Assembly: GCA_024449915.1 (NCBI GenBank)
Contig: JAMZAV010000353.1
Span: 124,001 to 188,000, forward strand
Reading direction: 5' to 3'
From: Sweltsa coloradensis
Lineage: Eukaryota > Arthropoda > Insecta > Plecoptera > Chloroperlidae
DNA length: 64,000 bases
In this document: piece by piece, positions 1-11,094 of the stretch
Position numbering within the stretch: position 1 is the first letter of the stretch
How the letters are laid out: every line of letters starts with the position of its first letter
Notes under the pieces: model-generated
Told to the model about the DNA's origin: nothing
What the model saw: the letters and a program-made list of their open reading frames with translations, nothing else
Databases searched by the model: none
Made by a program: the position numbers and the translations under genes

Positions 1-118
1 AAAAAGATGTATCCCTAAATATAATTTCAATGTACTTTGTGTCCCTGCCCGGAAAGCGATACCCCGTATAACGAGGACGTACAATATTTAAAAAGTATGA
101 CCCGCCCGCCGCACAATA

Positions 119-449
119 CACAGATAACTCCGTACTAACGGGGAGCGGGTCCAATACTCTTCATGGGCAGATACTCGGGCCCACCCGCCGCCAACTAGCA
201 CAGATAACTCCCGTACTAACGGGGAGCGGGTCCAATACTCTTCATGGGCAGATACTCGGGCCCACCCGCCGCCAACTAGCACAGATAAACTCCCGTACTA
301 ACGGGGAGCGGGTCCAATACTCTTCATGGGCAGATACTCGGGCCCGCCCGCCGCCAACTAGCACAGATAACTCCCGTACTAACGGGGAGCGGGTCCAATA
401 CTCTTCATGGGCAGATACTCGGGCCCACCCGCCGCCAACTAGCACAGAT
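119..449. repeat. 81-bp minisatellite, four copies
   Basis: Four head-to-tail copies of a GC-rich unit start at 119, 199, 280 and 362 and end with a partial copy near 449. Spacing is 80-82 bp and copies differ by single-base indels and a few substitutions. Each copy begins CACAGATAACTC and ends near CCGCCGCCAACTAG. Because 81 is a multiple of three, the minus strand reads open with a 27-residue period, but I see no start context, splice sites or known domain, so I do not call it coding. The GC content is far above the surrounding AT-rich DNA. Confidence 0.9.
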
Positions 450-1839
450 CTTCTTGTCTACAAGCTGATTGCGTTATATCAATCATCAAATTATTTTTAG
501 TTTCCCTCACGATAATTTCCGAAGCTCAGTGTAACATGATTGTGTGAAAAAAACATTTATCTCCCATTGAATGAACTACGATTATGCCTGTTATGTAAAG
601 ACGATAATTTTACAAAGTGTTTAAAATATTGTTACAGATAATTTGCTCTCAATGGTGTTGATCAAGGAACAAATTTCGACAATCTTAAATGTTAACATAT
701 ATTTTGTTGGTGTTGCGTCACAATTTAAAGGTTATGAACAATAATACTGCCTCAATATTTTTAAATAAAACACATTTTGTATTTCATTGTGTTCTGAGTA
801 AGCCAGTCATTATAAAACGGTGATTTTATGAATCATGAACAAAAATTAAATGATGTAGCCCTAAATAAATTTCAAATTGTATTCTGTCCTGAACCCGGAC
901 GTGTCTGTTAAGCGAGACACTATTCAATTTAATTTAATAAATTAAAATGAACTATGCTATAAAACTGTACACAAATAAATTCCACTCATTTCACCTTATT
1001 TATTTTCTGAAAACAAAATATACAATATAAACAAAATCTTTCTCTCTTCAATCCATATTTTTTATCTTTTGCATGTGTTGTTTTATTTTATCACATTTGT
1101 TGTAACGGTTTAATTGTGCACCATGGCCGCGGAGGCAGAATAACAACACCATAGAACAGTAATGCAAGGTGTATTGCAACGCTAATTGAGCCGCAGTGTG
1201 CAATGCGCCAGCAAAATGTCCGACCGTGCAACCTAAAACGTGTTTGAACGAGCCTCATTGTAAGACTAACGAATCAACCTAGGCGCGGGTCACCGGACAA
1301 ATTACTCCCGACTCCGTGATCTAATTAGAGTCGACCTAATTGTTCGCTGTTGGCTCGACTGTCTGCGATCAGCGCCCTTGCGGAGACCCGCTGCACTATC
1401 ACAAGTTTAATTAGTGGGTTTCTTTGAATATTGCAACGGATGGTAGTTCATAATATTCTGTTTTCATGATGAAATTATTGCCTGTATAAGAGTAACAGGT
1501 TGTCTGATTGCGCTCGCAAAAAGACATTCCATGTTTTACTGTTGGAGTGGTATAAACCAACATGAAGTAATTGTTTGATTAGTTTTATATCCAGGCTGGT
1601 AATACGAGAATGTGAGTGAGGTTCTCTGTAGGAAGCCTAGAGGTGGACAATGGACAAGGATGGGAGTGTCGAACCGTTGTAATCGCCTCTGGAAACTCCT
1701 ATCTTAACTGAGATTATAATTTTATACTATAATGTTTGTTTGTTACTTTGATTGAGATCTCAGTAGAGTAATACGAGCCCTGTTAGGCCTCAGATAAAAA
1801 TTGCAAAACATTTTCTTTAATCTATTGGGGGCTCTAAAC
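450..1839. other. Non-coding stretch with a GC-richer patch
   Basis: No supported gene. Most of it is AT-rich. A patch at about 1120-1400 is clearly richer in GC and holds several TAATT-type homeodomain-like cores (for example CTAATTAGAG near 1321). It could be a conserved non-coding element, but without alignment this is only a guess. Confidence 0.4.
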
Positions 1840-2416
1840 CGAAATATAAAATATGCTACCAAGTCAAAATGTAGTGAATGGCTTTGAAACCTGGCTATTT
1901 TAGAAAATCAAAAATAATTTTTTCAAATTTTTCTGATCCGGTACACGGCCAATATAGCCATCTCAAAATAATTTCAACTTCAATTCGCCAGGGCACACCA
2001 TTCAACGTAGGGTGTTGGGTTTTTGTGACATTAATTTTCAACTGTTTTTCTATAGACTGACTGAGAGAAAAAAGATTTATTTTAACAATTGTCTTTCCTG
2101 CGAATTTTTTCGTTTGGCGGTATTTTTTACCGATTTGTACCGCCAAACGAAAAAATTCGCAGGAAAGACAATTGTTGAAAAAAATATTTTTTTCTCTCAG
2201 TCAGCCTATAGAAAACCAGTTGAAGATTAATGTCACAAAAACCCAACACCCTACGTTGAATGATGTGCCTTGGCGAATTGAAGTTTGAAATTATTTTGAG
2301 ATGGCTATATTGGCAGTGTACCGGATAAGAAAAATTTGAAAAAAAATATTTTTTATTTTCTAAAATAGCCAGGTTTCAAAGCCATTAACTATGTTTTGAC
2401 TTGGTAGCATATTTCG
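1840..2416. repeat. Long inverted repeat (near-palindrome), arms about 280 bp
   Basis: The left arm (about 1840-2122) is repeated as its reverse complement in the right arm (about 2138-2416), with a spacer of about 15 bp. The outer ends read CGAAATAT...GCTACCAAGTC on the left and GACTTGGTAGCATATTTCG on the right. The centre is GGCGGTA, spacer, TACCGCC. The arms differ only by scattered substitutions and small indels, including about 7 extra bases near the left end. Short ORFs in it are open on both strands simply because of the symmetry. It is either a fold-back/MITE-type element or a local inverted duplication. I could not find a clear target-site duplication. Confidence 0.9.
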
Positions 2417-3363
2417 TTAAATAGAAAAACGCGGTAATTATGTTTCTTATATTTATTCACTTTAACTCGTTTCTCTCAGCGTGATGATGGAGGGAAATGG
2501 TAACTTAATCTTATAATACTATTCTATTCAGTCATAATATAGCCTATATACTTTGCATCGCCCAAAATTATTTTGTTTGTCTCTTCAGATTTGCTAATAT
2601 CTTTCATCTAAATGATAATTTTTACTTTATTACTGTGTAACGTGGCGTAAAAACTGGAAATTTAAAACACCTTTCTGGACAAATATTGAAAAGTTGAAAA
2701 AACACCATTTCTTTAATCTTGATCTATTTAAATTTAAAGGGTTTTTATATTGACGTGTTGAAATACATTCTCCTATGAGCTGGGATTGAGGAATTTTGTT
2801 TTATACCCCAGTCATTTAATCAAGGGTGACATGTTACGAATTTATGTGGTTAATATAAGGAAGAAGGTGGCTTCATATATCGACCCCTTCAGTTATTGAC
2901 CTGGATGGAGTATACAGACCGAATAAACGAGAGATTTTACCATTCAAAATCCCTCAAGTGGATAAGATACATTTTCAGCCTCCCATTTTATGAGAATACA
3001 TGAATTATATTATTCACTTTTTCAAAAAGTGTTGTTAAAAAAATATGTAATTAAAGCCTAAAGCGAACAACTAAATTCTCAACTAAAATTTGACCAGATG
3101 GTTTAACAGACAATTATCCTGCGTGACCATTGATCATCCGCCATCTAATTACGTCCCCCCCCCCCTCTGCGCAAGTTAGTGACTCGTCAGGGGGGGGTAT
3201 TTTTGTTTGATGAAAAACAAGAGAGTGCTAATTAATCACTAATTAGCGAAAGGATGTTCAGTAATTGGCTAATGGGCTTCTGATGGATCGGCCTAGTGGA
3301 TAGATAAAGGTGAGACGATGGTTGTAGGGGCCTAGGGTTTCAAAGTTACCATCACTAGTCGGA
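2417..3363. other. Non-coding AT-rich stretch with C and G runs
   Basis: No gene supported. A run of C at about 3157-3169 and a run of G at about 3190-3197 lie close together and could pair as a hairpin stem around the sequence between them. Confidence 0.4.
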
Positions 3364-3480
3364 CGCTGCTTGATATGAGACTGAGACGAGCCTAAGCAAG
3401 GATACAATATTCTTCATTACCGCTGCTTGATATGAGACTGAGACGAGCCTAAGCAAGGATATACAATACTCTTCATTACC
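3364..3480. repeat. 57-bp tandem duplication
   Basis: Two adjacent copies start at 3364 and 3421 with CGCTGCTTGATATGAGACTG and end with TTCATTAC. The second copy has two extra bases (GATATACAA versus GATACAA) and one substitution. The copies are very similar, so the duplication is probably recent. Confidence 0.85.
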
Positions 3481-3482
3481 GC

Positions 3483-6030
3483 ATGCTTAACTTTGAACAG
3501 AATGTGGAACGTGATCAAGAAGTCACCGGACTTTGTAATAATTTTAGTTCAAATGTGTTAAGGTAGCAAGGCGACAGCAAAATAATTTCAACTGTGCAAT
3601 TAAAGCATGGAGTAGTCGTATTTGAATATAACCAAAACCAATATTTTATTAGTTTGCAAAACAAATTAATTAAATCTTCACAAGCTGTTTTATGTCGAAG
3701 ATGAACATTGAATTTCCAATTAAGACAACAGTAAACAAAGCTAAATTTTATTACCCTATAATTGAGCATTTACAATAATAAATATACATATGTAAAATTT
3801 ATTATGGGAAGACAATGTATAATATAAAAATTTTAATACAACACAACTACATTTAGTTATTTACATAGTTGATAATAAAATACTAAAGTAAAATTATCAT
3901 CCCAAGTATGTATTTACCGAATAGGATGCATTTTTAATAAGCAACGGTTCGGGAGTCTGTATTTTAATAAAAATATTTGCTTTCGTTTTTTCATCATAGA
4001 AGTTGACTTCAAGAAAATTTCACAAACAACAGGTGTTATTTAAAATTTTATCAACGTATTTTAACTCAAATATTCTTAATTTTTAGCAATAATGTGTAAG
4101 ACATATCCATTAGTCAAAGCCACAGGCATGATTGAAATAATACAGTTGTCAGTTAAGTATACATACCAACTATATTCATTGACGACAACGAAATAGTTAA
4201 AACTAACCATGCATATGAACATGGACTGAAAACTACGGGACAGTGAACTGCAAGATCTGCACCAAACTTGCGTGGCTCTCGACGACTCGACTGGTGCAGG
4301 CCTACTCGTGTGCTTGACATCTAGATTGTTGTTGACAAGTTATCTTCTAGATAGATAAGATAGATAAGTTATTGGGGAAACGTGGAGTTTTTTCAAATTG
4401 TAGGTCAAGTAGATGAGAGGTTATATGATAACACGCTGTGAAAAATTGATATTCATGTCGTTATCAAAACATTAGTAAAATTGTGAAGACACAGTTCTGA
4501 GGTAATATTTAAATGAGCTTCATTAAAATGTGTGTTAGAACTGCCGTTTGATTTACAAAAGTGAGGCGCAGTATTGTTAAATTAATATTAATATATCATT
4601 CCACAATAACTTCTACAGTGAGTCAACTTTTAAACTGCCGAGATATTATCACCGAGGGTGATTGTCGTATTAAATAATTATAGGTAAATCTCCTTCCTCC
4701 AATTCATCATTACGTTAGAAACGTCAAGATTCTAAAATGTGCATACAAGTTGAATGGGGTATCAATTTCAATTAAATTTCCTAGGCACTCTATCTCAGTC
4801 AAATTCAATTTAATATTTCTAAGGAGGGAAATATTATAAGTTAATCCAAAGGAAATCAATTTGTCTGATATAAGTCGGTCCTCTGAAGTGTGCAATGTCT
4901 TGAAAATACTCATAATTCCAAGCTATATACAGACCTGAGCTCGGGACTAAAACAAACATTAATTCATCTTTAAGTCGTAAATATTAATTTCGAATAATTC
5001 CGTTTGATGGATCCCGGAAGTTAGTTCTCCGCGACGCCGAGACGGCGCGTCATCCGTGGAATAGCTCACAGAGAAACTTACTAATTAGCAATAGAGTTTT
5101 AATTGAATCTCGACGGTCTTGCGTACGAAAAACACCCGAAGTCGCGGGCACGACCTACCCCGGACACAGCCGAAGAATAACACAGAGGATGGATCTGGGA
5201 ACATTAAAAATATATTCATACAAACAGTTAAAAAGGACGTGTCTTATAATAAGATCTGACTTGTTTGGAGTTTTGAATGTAAATTTTTGAAGTTCTATAT
5301 GAAGGGAAGCGATACTTAAGTAAAACGCGTCTGGTAATAAATAAGACAGAGGCATCGTCAATTTGCATCTTCTCTGCAAAAGTTGATTTCTTGGTGGTTG
5401 ATTCTTTGTAAATCATTTTTTTTTACATAGCTGAATAAAATACACGTTATTTAAATAAATTTAATAAGGTGAAAATTCTTCATAACAAAATATGTATTTT
5501 ATTAAATTCGTAAATAATTGCGCAGCATGGTAAATGTTAATGTCCTCAAATTCAACGTCTCAATGTTAAGTGTCAAACACAAAGATTGCAGCTTAAACCG
5601 TGGAAGATTATTTTGTCTGTCAAAATATTTAGATTCTCAGGATAATCTTGATGGGGGTGCAGCATGCAGTAAATGCATCACCTTGAAGCACCAGTGGCTA
5701 GTACAGAGTCCTAATAACCTGGTCAAAGTTTGATTATTCGTGGGTGATTTGGTGTAAATTAATTAATTGGCAGTAACAGTAAACATGAACTGTCATTAAG
5801 CAACTGACAACAATTTTAAATTTTGTTTTTTCTTACTGTTGTAACTGTCAAATGTCATAAAACCAGTTGAAGAGGACTGAATAGTCTTCGAAATATCGTA
5901 CCTACATAGTTTTTCTTTATATAGTCTAGTATATAATAGTCCAACTAATTCATCACATTATGAACTGTTATGTTGAAGATAATGATGAAATTATCACAAT
6001 GATGTTTGGCTTGTGAATGATAATGATAAC
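3483..6030. other. Non-coding AT-rich stretch
   Basis: I see no gene. All open frames are under 90 codons, without splice context or recognisable motifs. A GC-richer patch lies at about 5005-5165. Confidence 0.4.
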
Positions 6031-6545
6031 GCTGCACCGTACGGTACGCCTGCAATGTGACTCGCCGGTAGCCCGCTGTACAGCACACTAAGCTAATTAT
6101 TCATGAAAGTCTTGACGAGCAGAGAGCTTGAAGGTTTCTTTATTTCACTGCCAAAGCTCAACAATGTATCTTGAACAAGTTTCGAGATAGAACCACTCTT
6201 GTAGGTGCAACCGAGCGTAGCCGCTTTATTGTTTCGCTTGCTAATATTTGTTTGCGTCTCATGGGCTCGTAAGACAGATTGACTACGCAGTTCTAGTTAT
6301 CGACGCTAGGTCGCAGCACCGGACGGTACGCCTGCCATGTGTCTCGTAGGCAGCCCGCTGTACAGCGGTACAGCAAACGAAGCTAGTTATTCATAAAATA
6401 ATCGCTCCAGCCGAAAGTATAAGACATTAAAGCAAAAGCCTTGACAAGCAGATAGCAAGGAGGTTTATTTATATTATTGCCAAGTTTCAAAGATTTATCT
6501 TGAACAGGTACCAGAGGTAGAACCATTTTTGAAGGTACACTCTTA
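6031..6545. repeat. Diverged local duplication, two copies about 281 bp apart
   Basis: Copy A (about 6031-6215) and copy B (about 6312-6545) share, in order, ACGGTACGCCTGC, CAGCCCGCTGTACAGC or a close variant, GAAGCTAGTTATTCAT or a close variant, CTTGACAAGCAGA or a close variant, and ATCTTGAACA followed by GAGGTAGAACCA or a close variant. The copies differ at many sites and by indels, so the duplication is old. No function is evident. Confidence 0.75.
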
Positions 6546-6832
6546 CTTTTTCCCCCTATATTCATTTGATCCATTCCACAAATTGCCCACAAGCGTATAA
6601 AATCAATACCAACACCGAAATGATTTTATGGTGGCTATGGGAGATATAATTCGATTGTAGTACACCAATCAAGACATTGACCCTTGGTTGTACATCTTCA
6701 GCATCATTCAAGAATTTGTATCTAGCGAATTCTGAAGTTTGACCTGGTATATGCATGAAGTTTAAATTTCCCTGTTGTAAGTGTTTGAAGATAATAATTA
6801 TACACATCATAAAAGAATAATATTTTATACTA

Positions 6833-7604
6833 GGAAAACGCTTAAGTCCCGCCGCGTTGTTGAATGAGCGTAATTGGTGCATTGAGCTGCCATGTGTTAT
6901 GCGAATTTTCTGTTGTTCTGTGGAAAAATCATTATTTAATTAAATTTTTTCAAAATTAAATCAAATAAAATAAAAAATTAACTTTTTTTTTTTTTTTTTT
7001 TTATTAATCGTAATTGTTTTAAAAAAATCGTAAAATTGAAATTTTTATAAGAAATAATTTCTCGATTGTGCTCAAATTTAACAATAATATATTAATTCAT
7101 AAAATAAAGGTTCTGCGAAAAAATCATTCAATTGGATAAAGCATGTAGGTGTTATAAGTCAAAGAATTGTTTAAAAAAAGAAAAAAACCGTAAAATTTCG
7201 ATTTTATGATAAATATTTTTTCAATTGCACTCAAATTTCACAAGAATATCTTAATTCATAAAATAAAGGTTCTGTGCAAAAATCATTATAATCGGATAAA
7301 GCATGTAGGTGTTATAAGTCGAAGAATTTTTTTAAAAGTCGAAAAAAATCGAAAAATTGCGATTTTCATGAGAAAAAAATTCCGATTGCGCTTAAAAACG
7401 TGGCAGTTCTTAGTTCAGAGATTTCGAAGGCATCTATAAAATTTCATCGCAATCGGAGTATTGGTTTAGCCGGAATCGTGTGGACAAACAGACAAAAATA
7501 CAAAAAAAAAGAAAAAAAGAAAAAAAAACATTCCGGATTTTTTTCTCCAGTGTAGTAGAATGGAATCTTCGCTTCGCTCGCTTCGCTCGCTACGCTCATC
7601 CAAT
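6833..7604 (+). mobile_element. MITE-like dispersed repeat, copy 1
   Basis: This segment recurs at 47281-47930. Both begin with GGAAAACGCTTAAGTCCCGC and end with CGCTACGCTCATCCAAT. A 13-bp sequence near the left end (TTGAATGAGCGTA, from about 6859) is close to the reverse complement of the right end (TACGCTCATCCAA, 7591-7603), giving imperfect inverted repeats set slightly inside the left edge. The body is AT-rich with poly(T) and poly(A) tracts. Copy 1 contains a unit of about 159 bp twice (TTAATTCATAAAATAAAGGT near 7092 and 7251), whereas copy 2 has it once. There is no coding capacity, so it would be non-autonomous. Confidence 0.75.
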
Positions 7605-8372
7605 AAATTTGTGTGAAATCAAAGACTACATTTATTATTGAGGAAGATAATTATGAGTAGATGTGAATCAGGCGACAAAACCTATAATGCTGTATTTGTA
7701 TACAGTATTGTTTGTGTCACTTGTACTTGTACTTGTAGATATATATCTGTGTCCTGAAATAAAAATAAAAATAAAAATAAAAATAAAAATATAAATATAA
7801 AATATCCTAAACACTAACATCTGGATGGGACGGATTGCGGCTCATCACACGGTAAGAGCCAAGACTGCAACAGGAGAATCAGGGTTATCCTCTGTTATTT
7901 CCCCGTTCTCTAGTCTATTATTCCGTCGAGGGCTCCTCACTCCTCACTGTGCTCAGTCGAGTACCCGAGTCCGCCACACCGGAGGATTTTAATGGCGCGT
8001 CGAGGAGTCGCCATTATGCCCTCTCTCCCTGCTGTTAGCACCCTTTGTGAAAACTGTTCTCTTATCGCCGAGAACCATTGAGACTCTTAGTCAAGTCACA
8101 AGAGGATAAGCGAGAGGCCGTTCAATCTGGGGTGATATATCGCAGTTACCTGAAACGGTTGATAAATATTTTAGTTTTGAGAAACAAAGATTGAATAATA
8201 GTTATTCATTAATTAGTATTTAGCAATAGAACATAAGTGCCACTAGTGCAATGCACAAATTGGTCCCTTCTATAGGGAATATTCTAAATAATCATAAAAA
8301 AAAGGAATAGCATCTATAATTTTAAAAAATCTTACAGACTTGAGCAATAAACAGTACAGTCATTCATGATTA
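7605..8372. other. Non-coding stretch with LINE-like 3' tail and GC-richer patch
   Basis: The sequence CTGTGTCCTGAAATAAAAAT with an (AAAAT)n tract at about 7757-7796 resembles the 3' tail of a non-LTR element, but no coding remnant is upstream. From about 7840 to 8150 the sequence is GC-richer. No gene is supported. Confidence 0.4.
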
Positions 8373-8550
8373 CTAGGGAAACGCCAAAGTCGTTGTCAAA
8401 CGAGTGAGTGAGCCAAGTGTGAGTACCCGGGAACATCCCCTTTCCTCCCCTATACCTAAGGCTGGATCGAGCCCAGCATGGGGATTGATACCGAGTACTC
8501 AACACATGGCTCACTCACTCGTTTAACAACGAATTTGGCGTTTCCCTAGT
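8373..8550. repeat. Hairpin module of 677-bp unit 1 (similar in units 2-4)
   Basis: The two ends are inverted repeats of roughly 58 bp: the left starts CTAGGGAAACGCCAAAGTCG and the right ends GGCGTTTCCCTAG. About 60 bp of less symmetric sequence lies between them. Equivalent hairpins lie at about 9050-9229, 9731-9908 and 10408-10582. Units 1 to 3 keep good pairing; the fourth has lost bases in the right arm. Confidence 0.8.
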
Positions 8551-8702
8551 TATTTAAATTGAACATTTAAAATGCGAATCGTGTTCAAAACGTATTAGCG
8601 TTAAAACATTAACAAATTTCCAAGATGAAACAAAATCACCTAATTTTTATTTCCCATTTAACACCCTCCAAAAATAATATGTGGATGTAAAAATATAAAA
8701 AA

Positions 8703-8779
8703 AGTTCGAACAAACGGGAATCGAACCCAACCCTCCGTGCGGTAGGCTTAATGCTTACCACTGTGCCATGTAAGCCACG
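8703..8779 (-). repeat. tRNA-like (SINE-head) module in unit 1
   Basis: Read on the minus strand, it shows an RNA polymerase III A box (TGGCACAGTGG) and a B box (GGTTCGATTCC) at tRNA-like spacing, with tRNA-sized overall length. Acceptor pairing is poor, so this looks like a tRNA-derived SINE head rather than a working tRNA gene. Confidence 0.6.
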
Positions 8780-9382
8780 CAAATTACGTTCCGCTAGCTG
8801 CTACTAAACAAATGCTATCGATAATTTAAAAAATCACATTTTTATTTATTGTAGGCTTAAATCGCAATGGATCTAGCTGATTAAGTTAACAGTTCTCAGT
8901 ATACTCGTACCGGATGTCTGTTTAAAATTTCAGCTTAATCTGTTCAGCGGTTCGGCTGATTTTCGACGTACAGACAGACAGACAGACAGATCACAATGAG
9001 AACGTTTGAGTTGAATGGAGACACTCGGTCGCTCCGCTCCCTCGTTTAACTAGGGAAACGCCAAAGTCGTTGTTAAACGAAGTGAGTGAGTGAGCCAAAA
9101 TGTAGAGTACCCGGGAACATCCCCTTTCCTCCCCTATACCTAAGGATCTAGCCCAGTATGAGGAATGATACCGGGTACTCAACACATGGCTCACTCACTC
9201 GAATAACAACGACTGAGGCGTTTCCCTAGTTATATAAAATGAACATTTGAAATGCGAATCGTATTCAAAACGTATTAGCGTGAAACATTAACAAATATCC
9301 AAGATAAAACAAAATCACCTAAGTTTTTTTTCCCATTTACCACCCCTCCAAAATATAATGTGGGGGTAAAAATATAAAAAAA

Positions 9383-9458
9383 AGTTCGAGTTAACGAGTA
9401 TCGAAACCCCAACCCTCCGTGCGGTAGACTAAATGCTTACCAATAGGCCATGCAAGCC
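9383..9458 (-). repeat. tRNA-like (SINE-head) module in unit 2
   Basis: Minus-strand A-box-like TGGCCTATTGG and a B box changed to GGTTTCGATACTC-like sequence by an extra base. It is the same module as in unit 1, but probably not transcribable by Pol III as it stands. Confidence 0.5.
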
Positions 9459-10060
9459 AATAGATATCGTCCCACTAGCTGCTACTAAACAAATGCTATC
9501 GATATTTTAAAAAATCACATTTTTATTTATTGTAGGATTAAATCGCAATGGATCTAGCTGATTTTGTTAGCAGTTCTCAGTAAACTCGTACTGGATGTCT
9601 GTTTAAAATTTCAGCCCAATCTGTTCAGCGGTTCGGCTGATTTTCGACGTACAGACAGACAGACAGAATCACAGAATGAGAGCCGTTCGAGTTGAATGGA
9701 GACACTCGGTCGCTCCGCTCCCTCGTTTAACTAGGGAAACGCCAAAGTCGTTGTTAAACGAGTGAGTGAGTGAGCCAAGTGTTGAGTACCCGGGAACATC
9801 CCCTTTCCTCCCCTATACCTAAGGATCTAGCCCAGTATGAGGAATGATACCGGGTACTCAACACATGGCTCACTCACTCGTTTAACAACGACTTTGGCGT
9901 TTCCCTAGTTATTTAAATTGAACATTTGAAATGCGAATCGTGTTCAAAACGTATTAGCGTGAAACATTAACAAATTTCCAAGATAAAACAAAATCACCTA
10001 AGTTTTATTTCCTATTTAACACCCCTCAAAAATAATATGTGGGTGTAAAAATATTAAAAA

Positions 10061-10138
10061 GTTCGTGCTAACGGGAATCGAACCCCAACCCTCCGTGCGG
10101 AAGACTAAATGCTTACCAATAGGCCATGCAAGCCACGT
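10061..10138 (-). repeat. tRNA-like (SINE-head) module in unit 3
   Basis: This is the best-kept of the four. On the minus strand it has A box TGGCCTATTGG and B box GGTTCGATTCC, and a T run lies just downstream, as expected for a Pol III terminator. Confidence 0.6.
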
Positions 10139-10732
10139 AGATAACGTCCCGCTAGCTGCTACTAAACAAATGCTATCAATATTTTAAAAATCACATTTTT
10201 ATTTATTGTAGGATTAAATCGCAATGGATCTAGCTGATTTTGTTAGCAGTTCTCAGTAAACTCGTACCGGATGTCTGTTTAAAATTTCAGACCAATCTGT
10301 TTTAGCGGTTCGGCTGATTTTCGACGTACAGACAGACAGACAGAATCACAGAATAAGAGCCGTTCGAGTTGAATGGAGACACTCGGTCGCTCCGCTCCCT
10401 CGTTTAACTAGGGAAACGCCAAAGTCGTTGTTAAACGAGTGAGTGAACCAAGTGTTGAGTACCCGGGAACATCCCCTTTCCTCCCCTATATCTAAGGCTG
10501 GATCTAGCTCAGTATGGAGAATTATACCGGGTACTCACCACATGGCTTACTCACTCGTTTAACAACGACTTTGCGTTTTTAGTTTAAATTGAACATTCGA
10601 AATGCGAATCGTGTTCAAAACGTATTAGCGTAAAACATTAACAAATTTCCAATATAAAACAAAATCACCTAATTTTTATTTCCCATTTAACACCCCTCAA
10701 AAATAATATGTGGGTCTAAAAATATTAAAAAA

Positions 10733-10806
10733 GTCCTACCCAATGGGTATCGAACCCCACCCCTCCGTGTGGTAGGCTAAATGCTTACCACTAAGCCATA
10801 CCAGCC
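10733..10806 (-). repeat. tRNA-like (SINE-head) module in unit 4
   Basis: Minus-strand A box TGGCTTAGTGG and B box GGTTCGATACC are both good matches to Pol III consensus. This module has drifted from the other three outside the boxes. Confidence 0.55.
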
Positions 10807-11094
10807 AGATAGATCTCGTCCCGCTAGCTGCTACTAAACAAATGCTTTCGATATTTAAAAATCACATTTTTATTTATTGTGGGATTAAATCGCAATGCAT
10901 CTAGCTGATTTTGTTAGCAGTTCTCAATAAACTCGTACCGGATGTCTGTTCAAAATTCAGCCCAATCTGTTCAGCGATTCGGCTGATTTTCGACGTACAG
11001 ACAGACAGACAGAATCAACAGAATGAGAACCGTTCGAGTGAATAGAGACACTCTGTCGCTCCGCTCCTCGTTTAATTATATTTTATCTTGCCTA

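Larger units (their letters stand above)
8373..11080. repeat. 677-bp tandem repeat array, four copies
   Basis: Units begin with CTAGGGAAACGCCAAAGTCG at about 8373, 9050, 9731 and 10408, giving periods of 677, 681 and 677. The last ends near 11080. Each unit has a hairpin of about 180 bp, then an AT-rich stretch, a minus-strand tRNA-like module, an AT-rich stretch, then TTCAGCGGTTCGGCTGATTT with a (CAGA)n tract, and finally CGGTCGCTCCGCTCC. Copies are similar but not identical, and the fourth is the most diverged. It is either a young complex satellite or tandemly amplified composite elements. No ORF spans it. Confidence 0.9.

Noticed and set aside
1895..2146. 83-codon minus-strand ORF inside the palindrome
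   Set aside because: It is mirrored by a related ORF on the other arm and exists only because the arms are inverted copies; no start context or domain.
7206..7439. 77-codon plus-strand ORF
   Set aside because: It lies within the AT-rich MITE-like repeat and its Lys/Arg/Phe richness comes from poly(A)/poly(T) sequence.
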